From Lactobacillus hominis DSM 23910 = CRBIP 24.179 (lineage in GTDB: Bacteria; Bacillota; Bacilli; Lactobacillales; Lactobacillaceae): a DNA stretch of 46,263 bases. Below are positions 7,269 through 14,936 of the stretch, in pieces. The position numbers and the translations under genes were made by a program. Location of the stretch: assembly GCF_000296835.1 (NCBI RefSeq), contig NZ_CAKE01000003.1:1-46263 (forward strand), given 5' to 3'. A model generated the notes under the pieces. That model saw only the letters and a list, made by a program, of their open reading frames with translations. It did no database searches and was not told the DNA's origin. Position 1 is the stretch's first letter; every line of letters starts with the position of its first letter.

Positions 7269-8039
7269 ATGCAAGAATCTGCATCTTTAAATGGTTCCAA
7301 GTCTACCAAAAAAGGCAATTATTTCGTATGGCTACTTAAGCAATTACATGGCTGGCCAGTTCAAAACTACATGTTATGGTTTTTCGCTTTTGGATTCCAA
7401 TTGGCAATTTTAATTCAAAATAAAATTACCACCTTATCAATTATTACATTTATCGGTACTTTATTAGGTACCTTATGTGTTTTAGCAATTAATGCAACTA
7501 AAGCCATTAACGGTTGGTTAGGATTGATTTCAGCCGCATGTTTTATTTATGCAGGTTTAGAAGCTAAAAACTATCTTTCTATTTTTGAACAAATCGCTTA
7601 TATTTTGACTTTGGATTTACCAGTTATTTTAGCTGTGAGATCTTGGAATGATGATACTAAAAACCACTTACGTAAGTTTGGTGCTAAGCAATGGGTAGTA
7701 GCCATTGTTGGTACTTTAGTAGTTTATGCTATTTCAGGATATTTAATTGGTAAGTTCACTAATGATCCTCGTCCTTGGATTGATGCCATTAGTTTTGCTA
7801 TTTCATTGACTGCTGGAATTATGTGTTTCTTACGTTACAACAACCAATACTTCTGGTGGACTGCAAGTGGAATTTTCCAATTGATTCTTTGGGGCGTAAC
7901 TTTTGCACAAGGGGATGCAACTTTGGCAATGGCTGTTAACTCATTGATTTATGTTGTAAATGATGTTTTGGCATTTACAGTTTCACCATGGTTTAACATG
8001 GGACGTAGACGTGAAGGTCTTAAAGAAATTAAGAAGTAA
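7269..8039 (+). CDS. pnuC: PnuC-family nicotinamide riboside transporter
   Basis: A 256-residue membrane protein of the PnuC/SWEET-like fold that takes up nicotinamide riboside or a related vitamin for NAD synthesis. Several hydrophobic segments are visible from residue 35 on, and the C-terminal part has the W-W-T-A-S-G-I-F-Q-L-I-L-W stretch with the aromatic residues typical of the family. The ATG at 7269 is chosen over one at 7254, because the latter lies within the AGGAG ribosome site and would add only five residues. Its leader holds a probable NAD+-II riboswitch, which supports the substrate class. A strong terminator follows. Confidence 0.92.
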   Translation: MQESASLNGSKSTKKGNYFVWLLKQLHGWPVQNYMLWFFAFGFQLAILIQNKITTLSIITFIGTLLGTLCVLAINATKAINGWLGLISAACFIYAGLEAKNYLSIFEQIAYILTLDLPVILAVRSWNDDTKNHLRKFGAKQWVVAIVGTLVVYAISGYLIGKFTNDPRPWIDAISFAISLTAGIMCFLRYNNQYFWWTASGIFQLILWGVTFAQGDATLAMAVNSLIYVVNDVLAFTVSPWFNMGRRREGLKEIKK

Positions 8040-8052
8040 AATCTATCTATTA

Positions 8053-8091
8053 AAAAATGCACTAACTCTGAAAATGAGTTGGTGCATTTTT
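8053..8091 (+). terminator. Terminator after pnuC
   Basis: A 16-bp stem with one mismatch (left arm from 8053, right arm ending 8091, loop about 7 nt) is followed by a T-run directly after the pnuC stop. Confidence 0.85.
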
Positions 8092-8141
8092 GTGTATAAT
8101 TGGGAATTATAGGAACAATGTAATATAGAAAGAAAACTATC

Positions 8142-8615
8142 ATGCAAATACAACTAAACGCTGGAATGCTCAGTGATAAGCAAATTAATGAGTTACTTGC
8201 CAGTTTAAAGGGTGAAGTCTTTTTCTTTGATCAAGACAAAAAGCTGCAATATTATAAACAGCCTGTTGATATGAATTACCATCCCCAAGAATTAGGAAAA
8301 ACGTTTGACGAACTACACATCGAAAATGCTCAAAAAGCTTGGCAAAATATACAACATGGAGAAAAGACTGTGATTTTCCCCGCTGAAAATAATAGTTTAC
8401 ATCGCTTCTATGTGGATAGATACGAAAAAGTAGTGGATAAGAACCATAACTTAGTCGGAATGCTGCGACAAATTGAAGATATTTTTCCACTTGTGGATTA
8501 TTATTTGGATCAAACAGGGCAAAAATTAGTTGATGATCCGGCAAATAATAAGGGTAAAAACTTCCGTCAAATTGATGAATTAGATGCTGAAACAGGAGCA
8601 TCCGAATATAAGTAA
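8142..8615 (+). CDS. Small PAS-like protein with one flavinylation-like tail motif
   Basis: A 157-residue relative of the protein at 2586. Residues about 5-122 follow the same PAS-like layout (M-L-S-D-K-Q-I-N-E-L-L, F-F-F-D-Q-D-K-K-L-x-Y-Y, ending L-V-G-M-L-R-Q-I-E-D-I-F-P-L-V). The tail repeats Q-T-G-Q-K-L-V-D-D-P exactly. The first motif of the longer protein has decayed here (A-N-N-K-G-K-N), but DAETGAS is kept at 148-154, almost at the end of the chain. The His of the V-H-P signature is not clearly kept. There is no signal peptide or membrane segment. It follows an AGAAAG site and lies between pnuC and pepT as its own unit. Function unknown; covalent FMN is a hypothesis. Confidence 0.8.
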   Translation: MQIQLNAGMLSDKQINELLASLKGEVFFFDQDKKLQYYKQPVDMNYHPQELGKTFDELHIENAQKAWQNIQHGEKTVIFPAENNSLHRFYVDRYEKVVDKNHNLVGMLRQIEDIFPLVDYYLDQTGQKLVDDPANNKGKNFRQIDELDAETGASEYK

Positions 8616-8617
8616 GG

Positions 8618-8645
8618 TTGACATAGTGTCTTGTTTTCTTAAAAT
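8618..8645 (+). promoter_or_regulatory. pepT operon promoter
   Basis: A consensus -35 TTGACA (8618-8623) and a -10 TAAAAT (8640-8645) lie 16 bp apart, 28 bp before the pepT start. A small inverted repeat GACATAGTGTC (8620-8630) overlaps the -35. Confidence 0.65.
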
Positions 8646-8672
8646 ATTAACTAATAAAAATGAGGTGATTTT

Positions 8673-9947
8673 ATGAGCAGTGTGGACAACAAGTATATTC
8701 AAGATAAGTTTATTGAATATTGTAAGATTAATACGCGCTCGTTTGATGATGTAGATAAGGTTCCAACTAGTCCTAATCAGGTACTTTTACTTAAAAGAAT
8801 AGCTGTGGAATTAGCGCGACTTGGTTTAACTGAAATTAGCTATAGCAAACAAGATGCTTATACTGTGGGAAAATTGCCCGCAAATGTGGATAAAGATGTT
8901 GCTGCAATTGGTTTTGTTGCGCATGTAGATACTGCTGACTTTAATAGTGAAAAAGTTAAACCACAAGTACATAAAAATTACGATGGAAAAGATATTGAAT
9001 TAGGCCATGGACTTACTTTATCGGCTAAGCAGTTTCCTAGCTTAAAAAAGCACTTGGGTGAAACCTTAATTACCGCTTCTGGCGATACATTATTAGGGGC
9101 TGACGATAAGGCAGGAATTGCGGGACTACTTGCGACGTTGAAATATTTGATAGAAAATCCGCAAGTACCTCATGGCGATTTATGGGTAGCTTTTGGTCCT
9201 GATGAAGAAATTGGGAAAGGTGCTGCTCGCTTTGACGTTAGTCGTTTTCCAGTAGAGTTTGCCTATACTTTAGATAATGGTGATCCCGGCGATATAGCTT
9301 TTGAAACTTTTAATGCTGCTAGCGCTAAGATTGATTTTGACGGAACTGTGGTCCATCCCGGAGAAGCATACGGCTTAATGGTAAATGCAGCGCTGATGGC
9401 GAGTGAATTTATCCAAAATTTGCCTACCGGTGAAGTTCCAGAAAATAGTAAAGATTTTGATGGCTATTTTATGGTCTTATCAAATAATGGTAATGTTGAT
9501 CATAGTGAAATCAATTTAATAATTCGCGATTTTGACACTGAAAGCTTTAAGCAAAAAAAGCAGTTGGTGGAAAGCATTGTGCAAAAGTTGAATCAAAAAT
9601 ATGGCCCAGGTCGTGTTAGCTTGCAAATGCATGATCAATACCATAGTCCTGGCGATTTAATAAAAAAGCATCCTTACGTTGTCAATTTAGTGCGTCATGC
9701 TTATGAAAAAATGGGACTAACTACTAAAGTGATTCCATTTAGAGGCGGCACAGACGGTGATTTTATTTCAGAAAAAGGTATCCCAACGCCAAACTTATTT
9801 AATGGCGGTGCTAATTTTCATGGACCTTACGAATATGTAACTGTTGAAAGTATGGCACTTTTAGCTAAAACTTTAGTTACAATTGCCCAAACTCATGTTG
9901 AAATGGATTCGAATCGCGATCAAACACCTTTAAAGAGAAAATATTAA
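8673..9947 (+). CDS. pepT: Tripeptide aminopeptidase (peptidase T, M20B)
   Basis: A 424-residue zinc aminopeptidase that removes the N-terminal residue of tripeptides in the cytosol, part of the peptide-use pathway of lactobacilli. The M20 metal and catalytic residues are in place: H84-V-D86, the G-A-D-D-K-A-G bridge at 143-149, D-E-E at 177-179, D-N-G-D-P-G, and the late H-G-P-Y-E-Y. It is about ten residues longer than typical PepT, mainly at the C-terminus. The ATG follows GAGGTG. It is the first gene of a five-gene string in which neighbours overlap or lie 2 bp apart. Confidence 0.95.
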   Translation: MSSVDNKYIQDKFIEYCKINTRSFDDVDKVPTSPNQVLLLKRIAVELARLGLTEISYSKQDAYTVGKLPANVDKDVAAIGFVAHVDTADFNSEKVKPQVHKNYDGKDIELGHGLTLSAKQFPSLKKHLGETLITASGDTLLGADDKAGIAGLLATLKYLIENPQVPHGDLWVAFGPDEEIGKGAARFDVSRFPVEFAYTLDNGDPGDIAFETFNAASAKIDFDGTVVHPGEAYGLMVNAALMASEFIQNLPTGEVPENSKDFDGYFMVLSNNGNVDHSEINLIIRDFDTESFKQKKQLVESIVQKLNQKYGPGRVSLQMHDQYHSPGDLIKKHPYVVNLVRHAYEKMGLTTKVIPFRGGTDGDFISEKGIPTPNLFNGGANFHGPYEYVTVESMALLAKTLVTIAQTHVEMDSNRDQTPLKRKY

Positions 9948-9949
9948 TT

Positions 9950-10399
9950 ATGACATTTTATACGATTGACTATATTCAAAATAACCAAAACAGTGATAAA
10001 ACAACACTTTATATCTTGATGTTCATTGCTGCAGTTGCAATGATTATCTTTGCTGGTTTATATCTAAGAGATAGATTTGCGACGCGTTATCGCGACTTAG
10101 GGATTATTGCCTTGCTATTTTTATTATTATTTGCGGGAACGCAATATGAAAAGTATCAAAAGGTAAACGCTCAAAAATCACAGACAACGCAAATTATTCC
10201 ATTTTTAAAATCGATTGCTCGCGATGAAAACGTTAAGCAATCAGATGTCATGGCTAATTCCACTACTTTGGTTAATGGCATGATAGTGCGCATTGATTCT
10301 AAAAATATTGATTATCAATTGAATTTAAATGATGATAATAATTCTTATACATTAACTAGAGCACATGTGATCGATCATAAAGTTGAGGTTAAAAAATAA
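9950..10399 (+). CDS. DUF3290 family membrane protein
   Basis: A 149-residue protein with two transmembrane helices (about 20-40 and 48-66) and a soluble C-terminal domain rich in Asn/Asp. It resembles the DUF3290 family, which in Firmicutes usually lies next to a DUF421 gene, as it does here. It starts 2 bp after pepT and its stop codon shares a base with the DUF421 start. Function is unknown; the pairing suggests that the two form a complex. Confidence 0.8.
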   Translation: MTFYTIDYIQNNQNSDKTTLYILMFIAAVAMIIFAGLYLRDRFATRYRDLGIIALLFLLLFAGTQYEKYQKVNAQKSQTTQIIPFLKSIARDENVKQSDVMANSTTLVNGMIVRIDSKNIDYQLNLNDDNNSYTLTRAHVIDHKVEVKK

Positions 10400-11052
10400 T
10401 GCAGTTAGACTATACAGAACTTTTTGTTAAATTTGCTCTCGGCATGCTTACTTTAATCATTCAGATTAATCTTTTTGGTAAAAGCAATTTAGCACCAACT
10501 ACTGCACTAGACCAACTGCAAAACTACGTTCTTGGTGGAATTATTGGAGGCTTAATTTATAATCCGAGCATTACAGTTTTGCAGTTTTTACTGGTTTTAA
10601 TTATTTGGACTTTAGTAGTTTTTATTTTAAAATTTGCGCGTGAACATAATAATTGGGTTAGAAATTTAATTGATGGCAAGCCTGTTCAGGTAATTAAAAA
10701 TGGTGAAGTTTTAGTTGGCAACTGTATGAGCGCGGGAATTTCGGCTAATGAGTTAATGTTTAAGCTGAGAAGCAAAGGAATTTACAGCGTTGAGAAAGTT
10801 AAAAACTGTATTTTTGAACAAAATGGTCAATTGACTGTGATTGAAAATGATGAATCGAATATCCGCTTTCCAATTATTAGCGATGGGCAAGTAAATACTG
10901 ATGTTTTAGAATTAATTCATAAATCACAAGCTTGGCTTGAGCAACAAGTGCAAGAAGCTGGTTATAATGGAATTGATGATATTTTTTTAGGAGAATATAT
11001 CAGTGGTCAAGTTTTATTGACTGGTTATTCTCAAAATAGAGGTAAAAAATGA
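10399..11052 (+). CDS. DUF421 (YetF-like) membrane protein
   Basis: A 217-residue protein of the DUF421/YetF family. Three N-terminal membrane helices (about 8-26, 42-58 and 62-80) are followed by a soluble domain with the hallmark pattern L-I-D-G-K-P-V-Q-V-I-K-N-G-E and a later A-N-E-L-M-F-K-L-R-S-K-G. DUF421 proteins are of unsettled function; Bacillus members act in spores or the envelope. Start and stop codons overlap on both sides (1 bp with DUF3290, 4 bp with the Sir2-like gene), which suggests translational coupling. Confidence 0.85.
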   Translation: MQLDYTELFVKFALGMLTLIIQINLFGKSNLAPTTALDQLQNYVLGGIIGGLIYNPSITVLQFLLVLIIWTLVVFILKFAREHNNWVRNLIDGKPVQVIKNGEVLVGNCMSAGISANELMFKLRSKGIYSVEKVKNCIFEQNGQLTVIENDESNIRFPIISDGQVNTDVLELIHKSQAWLEQQVQEAGYNGIDDIFLGEYISGQVLLTGYSQNRGKK

Positions 11053-11849
11053 CGCAAATTGAGCAAGCTAAGACATGGTTAAAAGATGCAGATAATATTA
11101 TTGTGACAGCAGGAAATGGCTTTTCTATTATGGAAGGGCTTGATATGCTAGATGATACTACTTTTGACGTAGAACATAGCAAGACAGCCAAAAAGTATCA
11201 TGTGCATACGATTGCGGATGCCTTAGATAAAAAATTTGATTCTTGGGATGAACAATGGAAATTTTGGAGCGAATTGATTCAGGAATATAGCTTAGATTAT
11301 GAACCTTCAAAAACAATGAAAGAATTACGTGCTTTATTAGATGGTAAAGACTACTTTATTGCAACTAGTAGCTACGGTCACTTTTTTGAAAAAGCTGGCT
11401 TTGAAACCAAGAGAATCTTTGATGTTTTTGGCGATTGGACTCAAATGCAATGTTCAAGTGGTTTAAACCATGGCGTGCGTAGCGATGTCGAAGTAGTCAA
11501 AGCTTATCAAAAAGGTCAAGGCAGCGTGCCAAAATGCGAAGATTGCAACTCGCCAATGGAATTGCATATGCCTCTTAATGCGCACTTTTATCCGGATCAA
11601 GATGCTAATACGCGTTTTCGCTGGTTTTTAACTAAAAATCAAGATAAGAAAGTAGTAGTGCTAGAATTAGGCGTTGATCCAACTAGTCCGCAATTGCTTG
11701 ATCCCATGATTAGCTTAACTAGTGAGCATCCAACTTGGCGCTATATTGCGGCAGATTTAAGTCAAGATGATTTGCCTGATAATTTACAAAAAACAGCAAT
11801 CGGCTTGAATACCTCAATTTCTAATGTAATAAAAGATTTGAAGGGATAA
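11049..11849 (+). CDS. Divergent Sir2-like protein (class M-like, degenerate site)
   Basis: A 266-residue protein with the overall plan of sirtuins, closest by eye to the macrodomain-associated SirTM type. The NAD-binding loop reads T-A-G-N-G-F-S-I-M-E-G-L-D (20-32) instead of G-A-G-x-S. The segment A-T-S-S-Y-G-H-F-F-E-K-A-G-F (105-118) replaces the usual T-N-x-D. The catalytic His/Gln-Gly site is F-G-D-W (127-130). Only three zinc-type cysteines remain (Cys135, Cys163, Cys166). The key catalytic residues are thus changed, and activity as a deacetylase or ADP-ribosyltransferase is doubtful. No macrodomain, GcvH-L or lipoate ligase gene lies in the window. It overlaps DUF421 by 4 bp. Confidence 0.75.
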   Translation: MTQIEQAKTWLKDADNIIVTAGNGFSIMEGLDMLDDTTFDVEHSKTAKKYHVHTIADALDKKFDSWDEQWKFWSELIQEYSLDYEPSKTMKELRALLDGKDYFIATSSYGHFFEKAGFETKRIFDVFGDWTQMQCSSGLNHGVRSDVEVVKAYQKGQGSVPKCEDCNSPMELHMPLNAHFYPDQDANTRFRWFLTKNQDKKVVVLELGVDPTSPQLLDPMISLTSEHPTWRYIAADLSQDDLPDNLQKTAIGLNTSISNVIKDLKG

Positions 11850-11851
11850 AA

Positions 11852-12814
11852 ATGAGTATTTCAATTATTCAAGGAATGTTGAATATTCCTGGCGCCCAAC
11901 AAAAGATCCGGGCTAAAGGGATGGAAAAACCAGGATTTCCAGAAAACTACACTTTAATTGATGTGGAAACTACTGGTCTTAGTCCTTACCGCAACCGCAT
12001 TACCGAAATGGGTGCATTGAAGGTGCGCCATGGTGAAACAGTTGCAACTTTTTCGGAACTGGTAAAATTTCCTGATTCTAATAAAGTACCAGCGTTTTTA
12101 ACTAGATTAAACGGTATTGACGAAGCTAGTATTGAAAAAGATGGTAAGCCAGTCGATGAAGCGATTACTGAGTACCGACAATTTATTGGTAGCGACGTCA
12201 TTGTAGGCTACAATGTTAATTTTGATTTGAACTTTGTTTACGATCTGACTTTAAAATATAACTTGCCAATTTTGAGCAATGATTACGTAGATGTTTTACG
12301 TTTAGCCAGAAGCTACTATGTAAATGAACGTCATAATCGTTTACTTGATTGTATGAGACGGTTAGGTATTGATGAAAATCAAGAACATCGCGGACTAGAC
12401 GATTGTTTAGACACGAAGTCTGTTTTTGATGCGTTGCATGATCGGTTTAAACAAGAACACATTTTAAGAGCGCATGAAAGTGTCAAAAATATTGATTTAG
12501 CGCAAAGCTGGCCAGATATTGTACGCCAAACTCAGGTCTTTAGAAGTCCATTTAACCATAAAAATGTGGTCATTGCAGGCGATTTAGACTTAGATGCAGG
12601 TGAGTTAGCAACAGCAATTGAGAATTTGGGTGGTTTTGTTCAAGAAAAAGTCAACTCTGATACTGATTACGTTTTAACTGGGGATCATGACTTTTTCAGA
12701 ACAGATTTGCCAGAGCTTAATGAGGCTAAGATGCGCAAGGATCAAGGGCAAAAGATTCGCACTTGGTCAGAAAAATTCTTTTTAAATGTCTTAGATGATT
12801 GGGCAAGATCGTAA
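11852..12814 (+). CDS. DnaQ-like 3'-5' exonuclease with C-terminal BRCT domain
   Basis: A 320-residue DEDDh exonuclease. Exo I is D-V-E-T-T-G (Asp37, Glu39); Exo II is N-V-N-F-D-L (Asp125); Exo III is H-R-G-L-D-D (His179, Asp184), so the catalytic set is complete. The C-terminal 90 residues (about 232-320) look like a BRCT domain (N-H-K-N-V-V-I-A-G-D-L, L-G-G-F-V-Q-E-K-V-N-S-D-T-D-Y-V-L-T-G). This layout resembles stand-alone epsilon-like exonucleases of Firmicutes that act in DNA repair or proofreading. It starts 2 bp after the Sir2-like gene and closes the operon before a bidirectional terminator. Confidence 0.88.
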   Translation: MSISIIQGMLNIPGAQQKIRAKGMEKPGFPENYTLIDVETTGLSPYRNRITEMGALKVRHGETVATFSELVKFPDSNKVPAFLTRLNGIDEASIEKDGKPVDEAITEYRQFIGSDVIVGYNVNFDLNFVYDLTLKYNLPILSNDYVDVLRLARSYYVNERHNRLLDCMRRLGIDENQEHRGLDDCLDTKSVFDALHDRFKQEHILRAHESVKNIDLAQSWPDIVRQTQVFRSPFNHKNVVIAGDLDLDAGELATAIENLGGFVQEKVNSDTDYVLTGDHDFFRTDLPELNEAKMRKDQGQKIRTWSEKFFLNVLDDWARS

Positions 12815-12850
12815 AAAGAAATCCTTCAATTATGAAAGGATTCCTTTTTT
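12815..12850. terminator. Bidirectional terminator
   Basis: The arms 12815-12826 and 12836-12847 pair with one mismatch, with A-rich and T-rich flanks. It separates the convergent exonuclease and LtrA-type genes and contains the last codons of the latter. Confidence 0.8.
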
Positions 12851-13951
12851 GATACCTGGTAGGAAATGATGAACTAAAATTAGTGCATTTAAAAATGTAA
12901 TCAAACAAGTGGTAATTGAAATCACTTTAAAATCTGGTAAATATAAACAGATTAAACATCCTCCTAAAGTAAGGACGCTAATAGCTACAATGACGCCAGC
13001 CGATAATGAAAAGCGAACTTTATTGTATTTGCTGGCTAAGCTCAAGCCTAAATAAAATAAGCTGATGCCAACATATAAACAGAGTACGGCGAAGTATGAG
13101 CTTGCTTCTTTTTCATTAATGAATTTAAAACCGACAGTAATTAAGCTAATGCTAAAGATAATTAAATAGTGCAAATAAATTAATAAATCGCCACTAGCGT
13201 GAGGTTGGTTTTCTTCAAGTAATTGATCGAATTGCAAGGCATAGGTGAAAAACAAAAATGCGACTGCTAAGAAAATCAGAATTGAATAAAAGTTAAAAGT
13301 ATTAACTTTGAAATACTCGGCTACGCCAATAATTGTTTCACCAAAGATAATGATTACTAGTAAATTTAGGCGTTCTAGTAAATGAGCAAAAATAATGGGA
13401 TGCTGCAGGCCCTCTTTTTTAGTTAAAACAGGTGCTAGCCAGCTGATCATAATTCCAATTAAGGCAATTATTAAGCCGGGTGCATTATCTAAAATTCCGC
13501 CAATAATTAAACTGATTGCACGAATAAGCAAAATAATAAAATAAGTTTGCGAGATCTTTTTGTCAATTTTTTTATTTACCTGGAAATAATTGATGAAGTA
13601 GTGCAAACATAGCGTCAGTGATAGCAAACCTGCTGAGATAAATAGTATCCGCATTTCTGTAATATTGTTGGTATCAAATGAATTCGACATGTACAAAATA
13701 ATCATCATGTCTGCAAAGTAAAAAGCAATCTCACCCCAGCTTCCCTTACCATACCGATTGGTAAAAATTGTTTGGATCATCCAAGAATTGATAAAAATTA
13801 AGACAATTAAGGTAAAAAAGAAAAATGAAGTAGGAGAAACTAATCCATGTTCTAGATGGTGCAAGATCTCGGTGGTTTTGGAGATCATGTAAACGAAAAC
13901 TAAATCATAAAATAGAGCAATTTTGGAAACGTGTTTAACTTGTTTGAGCAT
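12830..13951 (-). CDS. LtrA-family membrane protein
   Basis: A 373-residue protein with about ten hydrophobic segments. The N-terminal S-K-I-A-L-F-Y-D-L-V-F-V-Y-M-I-S motif (9-24) and a central I-I-I-F-G-E-T-I-I-G (near 205) are typical of the low-temperature-requirement A family, named after a Listeria locus; the biochemical role is unknown. The stop codon lies inside the terminator hairpin shared with the convergent operon. The ribosome site before the ATG is weak (GAAAG). It follows the aldo/keto reductase gene by 27 bp on the same strand, so the two may be co-transcribed. Confidence 0.85.
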   Translation of the reverse strand: MLKQVKHVSKIALFYDLVFVYMISKTTEILHHLEHGLVSPTSFFFFTLIVLIFINSWMIQTIFTNRYGKGSWGEIAFYFADMMIILYMSNSFDTNNITEMRILFISAGLLSLTLCLHYFINYFQVNKKIDKKISQTYFIILLIRAISLIIGGILDNAPGLIIALIGIMISWLAPVLTKKEGLQHPIIFAHLLERLNLLVIIIFGETIIGVAEYFKVNTFNFYSILIFLAVAFLFFTYALQFDQLLEENQPHASGDLLIYLHYLIIFSISLITVGFKFINEKEASSYFAVLCLYVGISLFYLGLSLASKYNKVRFSLSAGVIVAISVLTLGGCLICLYLPDFKVISITTCLITFLNALILVHHFLPGIKKGILS

Positions 13952-13978
13952 AGTGGTTAACTTTCAGATATTTTGATT

Positions 13979-14803
13979 TTAAAATTCTTCGTGCTTATTA
14001 GGATCGAATTTTCTAGCATTAGGCTTGTCAAAATTCGTAATTTGGTCGACTTCTTTTTGATTGAGGTTAAAGTCAAAAATGTCTAAATTGGCTAATTGAT
14101 GAGCGCTAGAAGATGCTTTAGGGATTGGAATTACATGAAGTTGAGTTTCCCAGCGCAAAATGATTTGAGCAGGCGATTTTTTATATTTTTTAGCTAGATT
14201 AATGATAATAGGTTCTTTGAAAATTTCTCCACCTCGCTGAAGTGGACTCCAGGCCTCTGTAATAATATTGTTTTTTTCGTCAAATTCACGTATTTGTTTG
14301 TTTGAACAGTACGGATGAAGCTCAATTTGATTGACAGCTGGCATAACATTTGTGGCTTGATAAATCTTTTCAATATGTTGCACTTCAAAGTTCGACACGC
14401 CGATCGATTTAATTAAGCCCCATTTTTGAGCATCAACTAAGGCTTGCCAAGCTTGAACATATTTATCTTCTTGAGGGTTAGGCCAGTGAATTAGATAAAG
14501 ATCAAGATAGTCTAAACCCAAGCAATAAAGTGATTCTTTTATTTGGTTGACGGCTTTTTGATATTCATGATCACGTCCTGGAAGTTTCGAAGAAACAAAA
14601 ATATCCTCTCGCGCAATAGAGCTGTTTTTAATAGCGCGTCCGACGCAGCCTTCATTTTCATAATTTACAGCACTGTCTAATAGGCGGTAGCCGTTTTTTA
14701 GGGCATTTTGAATTGTAAATACTCCGTCTGAACCGTTTAATTTGTAAGTTCCAAAACCAATTTTGGGGATGCGGTAGCCATCATTTAAATTAAAATATTC
14801 CAT
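13979..14803 (-). CDS. Aldo/keto reductase
   Basis: A 274-residue NADPH-dependent oxidoreductase of the AKR (beta/alpha)8 family, of the 2,5-diketo-gluconate reductase-like type. The catalytic tetrad is complete: Asp43 and Tyr48 (L-D-S-A-V-N-Y), Lys73 (S-S-K-L) and His106 (L-I-H-W-P). The K-S-I-G-V-S-N-F motif and the late I-P-K-A-S-S pattern of the cofactor site are present. The natural substrate cannot be told. The ATG follows AGAAGG. It probably leads a two-gene unit with the LtrA-type gene. Confidence 0.92.
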   Translation of the reverse strand: MEYFNLNDGYRIPKIGFGTYKLNGSDGVFTIQNALKNGYRLLDSAVNYENEGCVGRAIKNSSIAREDIFVSSKLPGRDHEYQKAVNQIKESLYCLGLDYLDLYLIHWPNPQEDKYVQAWQALVDAQKWGLIKSIGVSNFEVQHIEKIYQATNVMPAVNQIELHPYCSNKQIREFDEKNNIITEAWSPLQRGGEIFKEPIIINLAKKYKKSPAQIILRWETQLHVIPIPKASSSAHQLANLDIFDFNLNQKEVDQITNFDKPNARKFDPNKHEEF

Positions 14804-14881
14804 TTTTAGACCTTCTTATAAGTAAATACTAGTTATCCTTATTTTAAGCTTTTAATTATATAAAAGAAGTGAAAAGTTTTA

Positions 14882-14911
14882 TTGCAAACGTATGTTTGAA
14901 TAAGCTATACT
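14882..14911 (+). promoter_or_regulatory. Nuclease promoter with LexA/DinR-like box
   Basis: A -35 TTGCAA (14882-14887) and a -10 TATACT (14906-14911) are 18 bp apart. CAAACGTATGTTTG (14885-14898) overlaps the -35 and enters the spacer; it fits 13 of 14 positions of the Bacillus LexA/DinR consensus CGAACRNRYGTTYG. LexA bound there would block transcription until DNA damage. Regulation is inference. Confidence 0.5.
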
Positions 14912-14936
14912 TGATGCATGCAAAAAGGAGATAAGA

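Noticed and set aside
11049-12814. Sir2-like plus exonuclease as an anti-phage system
   Set aside because: The genes sit in a housekeeping-like operon with pepT, and no TIR, HerA, Argonaute or mobile-element neighbours are present; the Sir2 site is degenerate.
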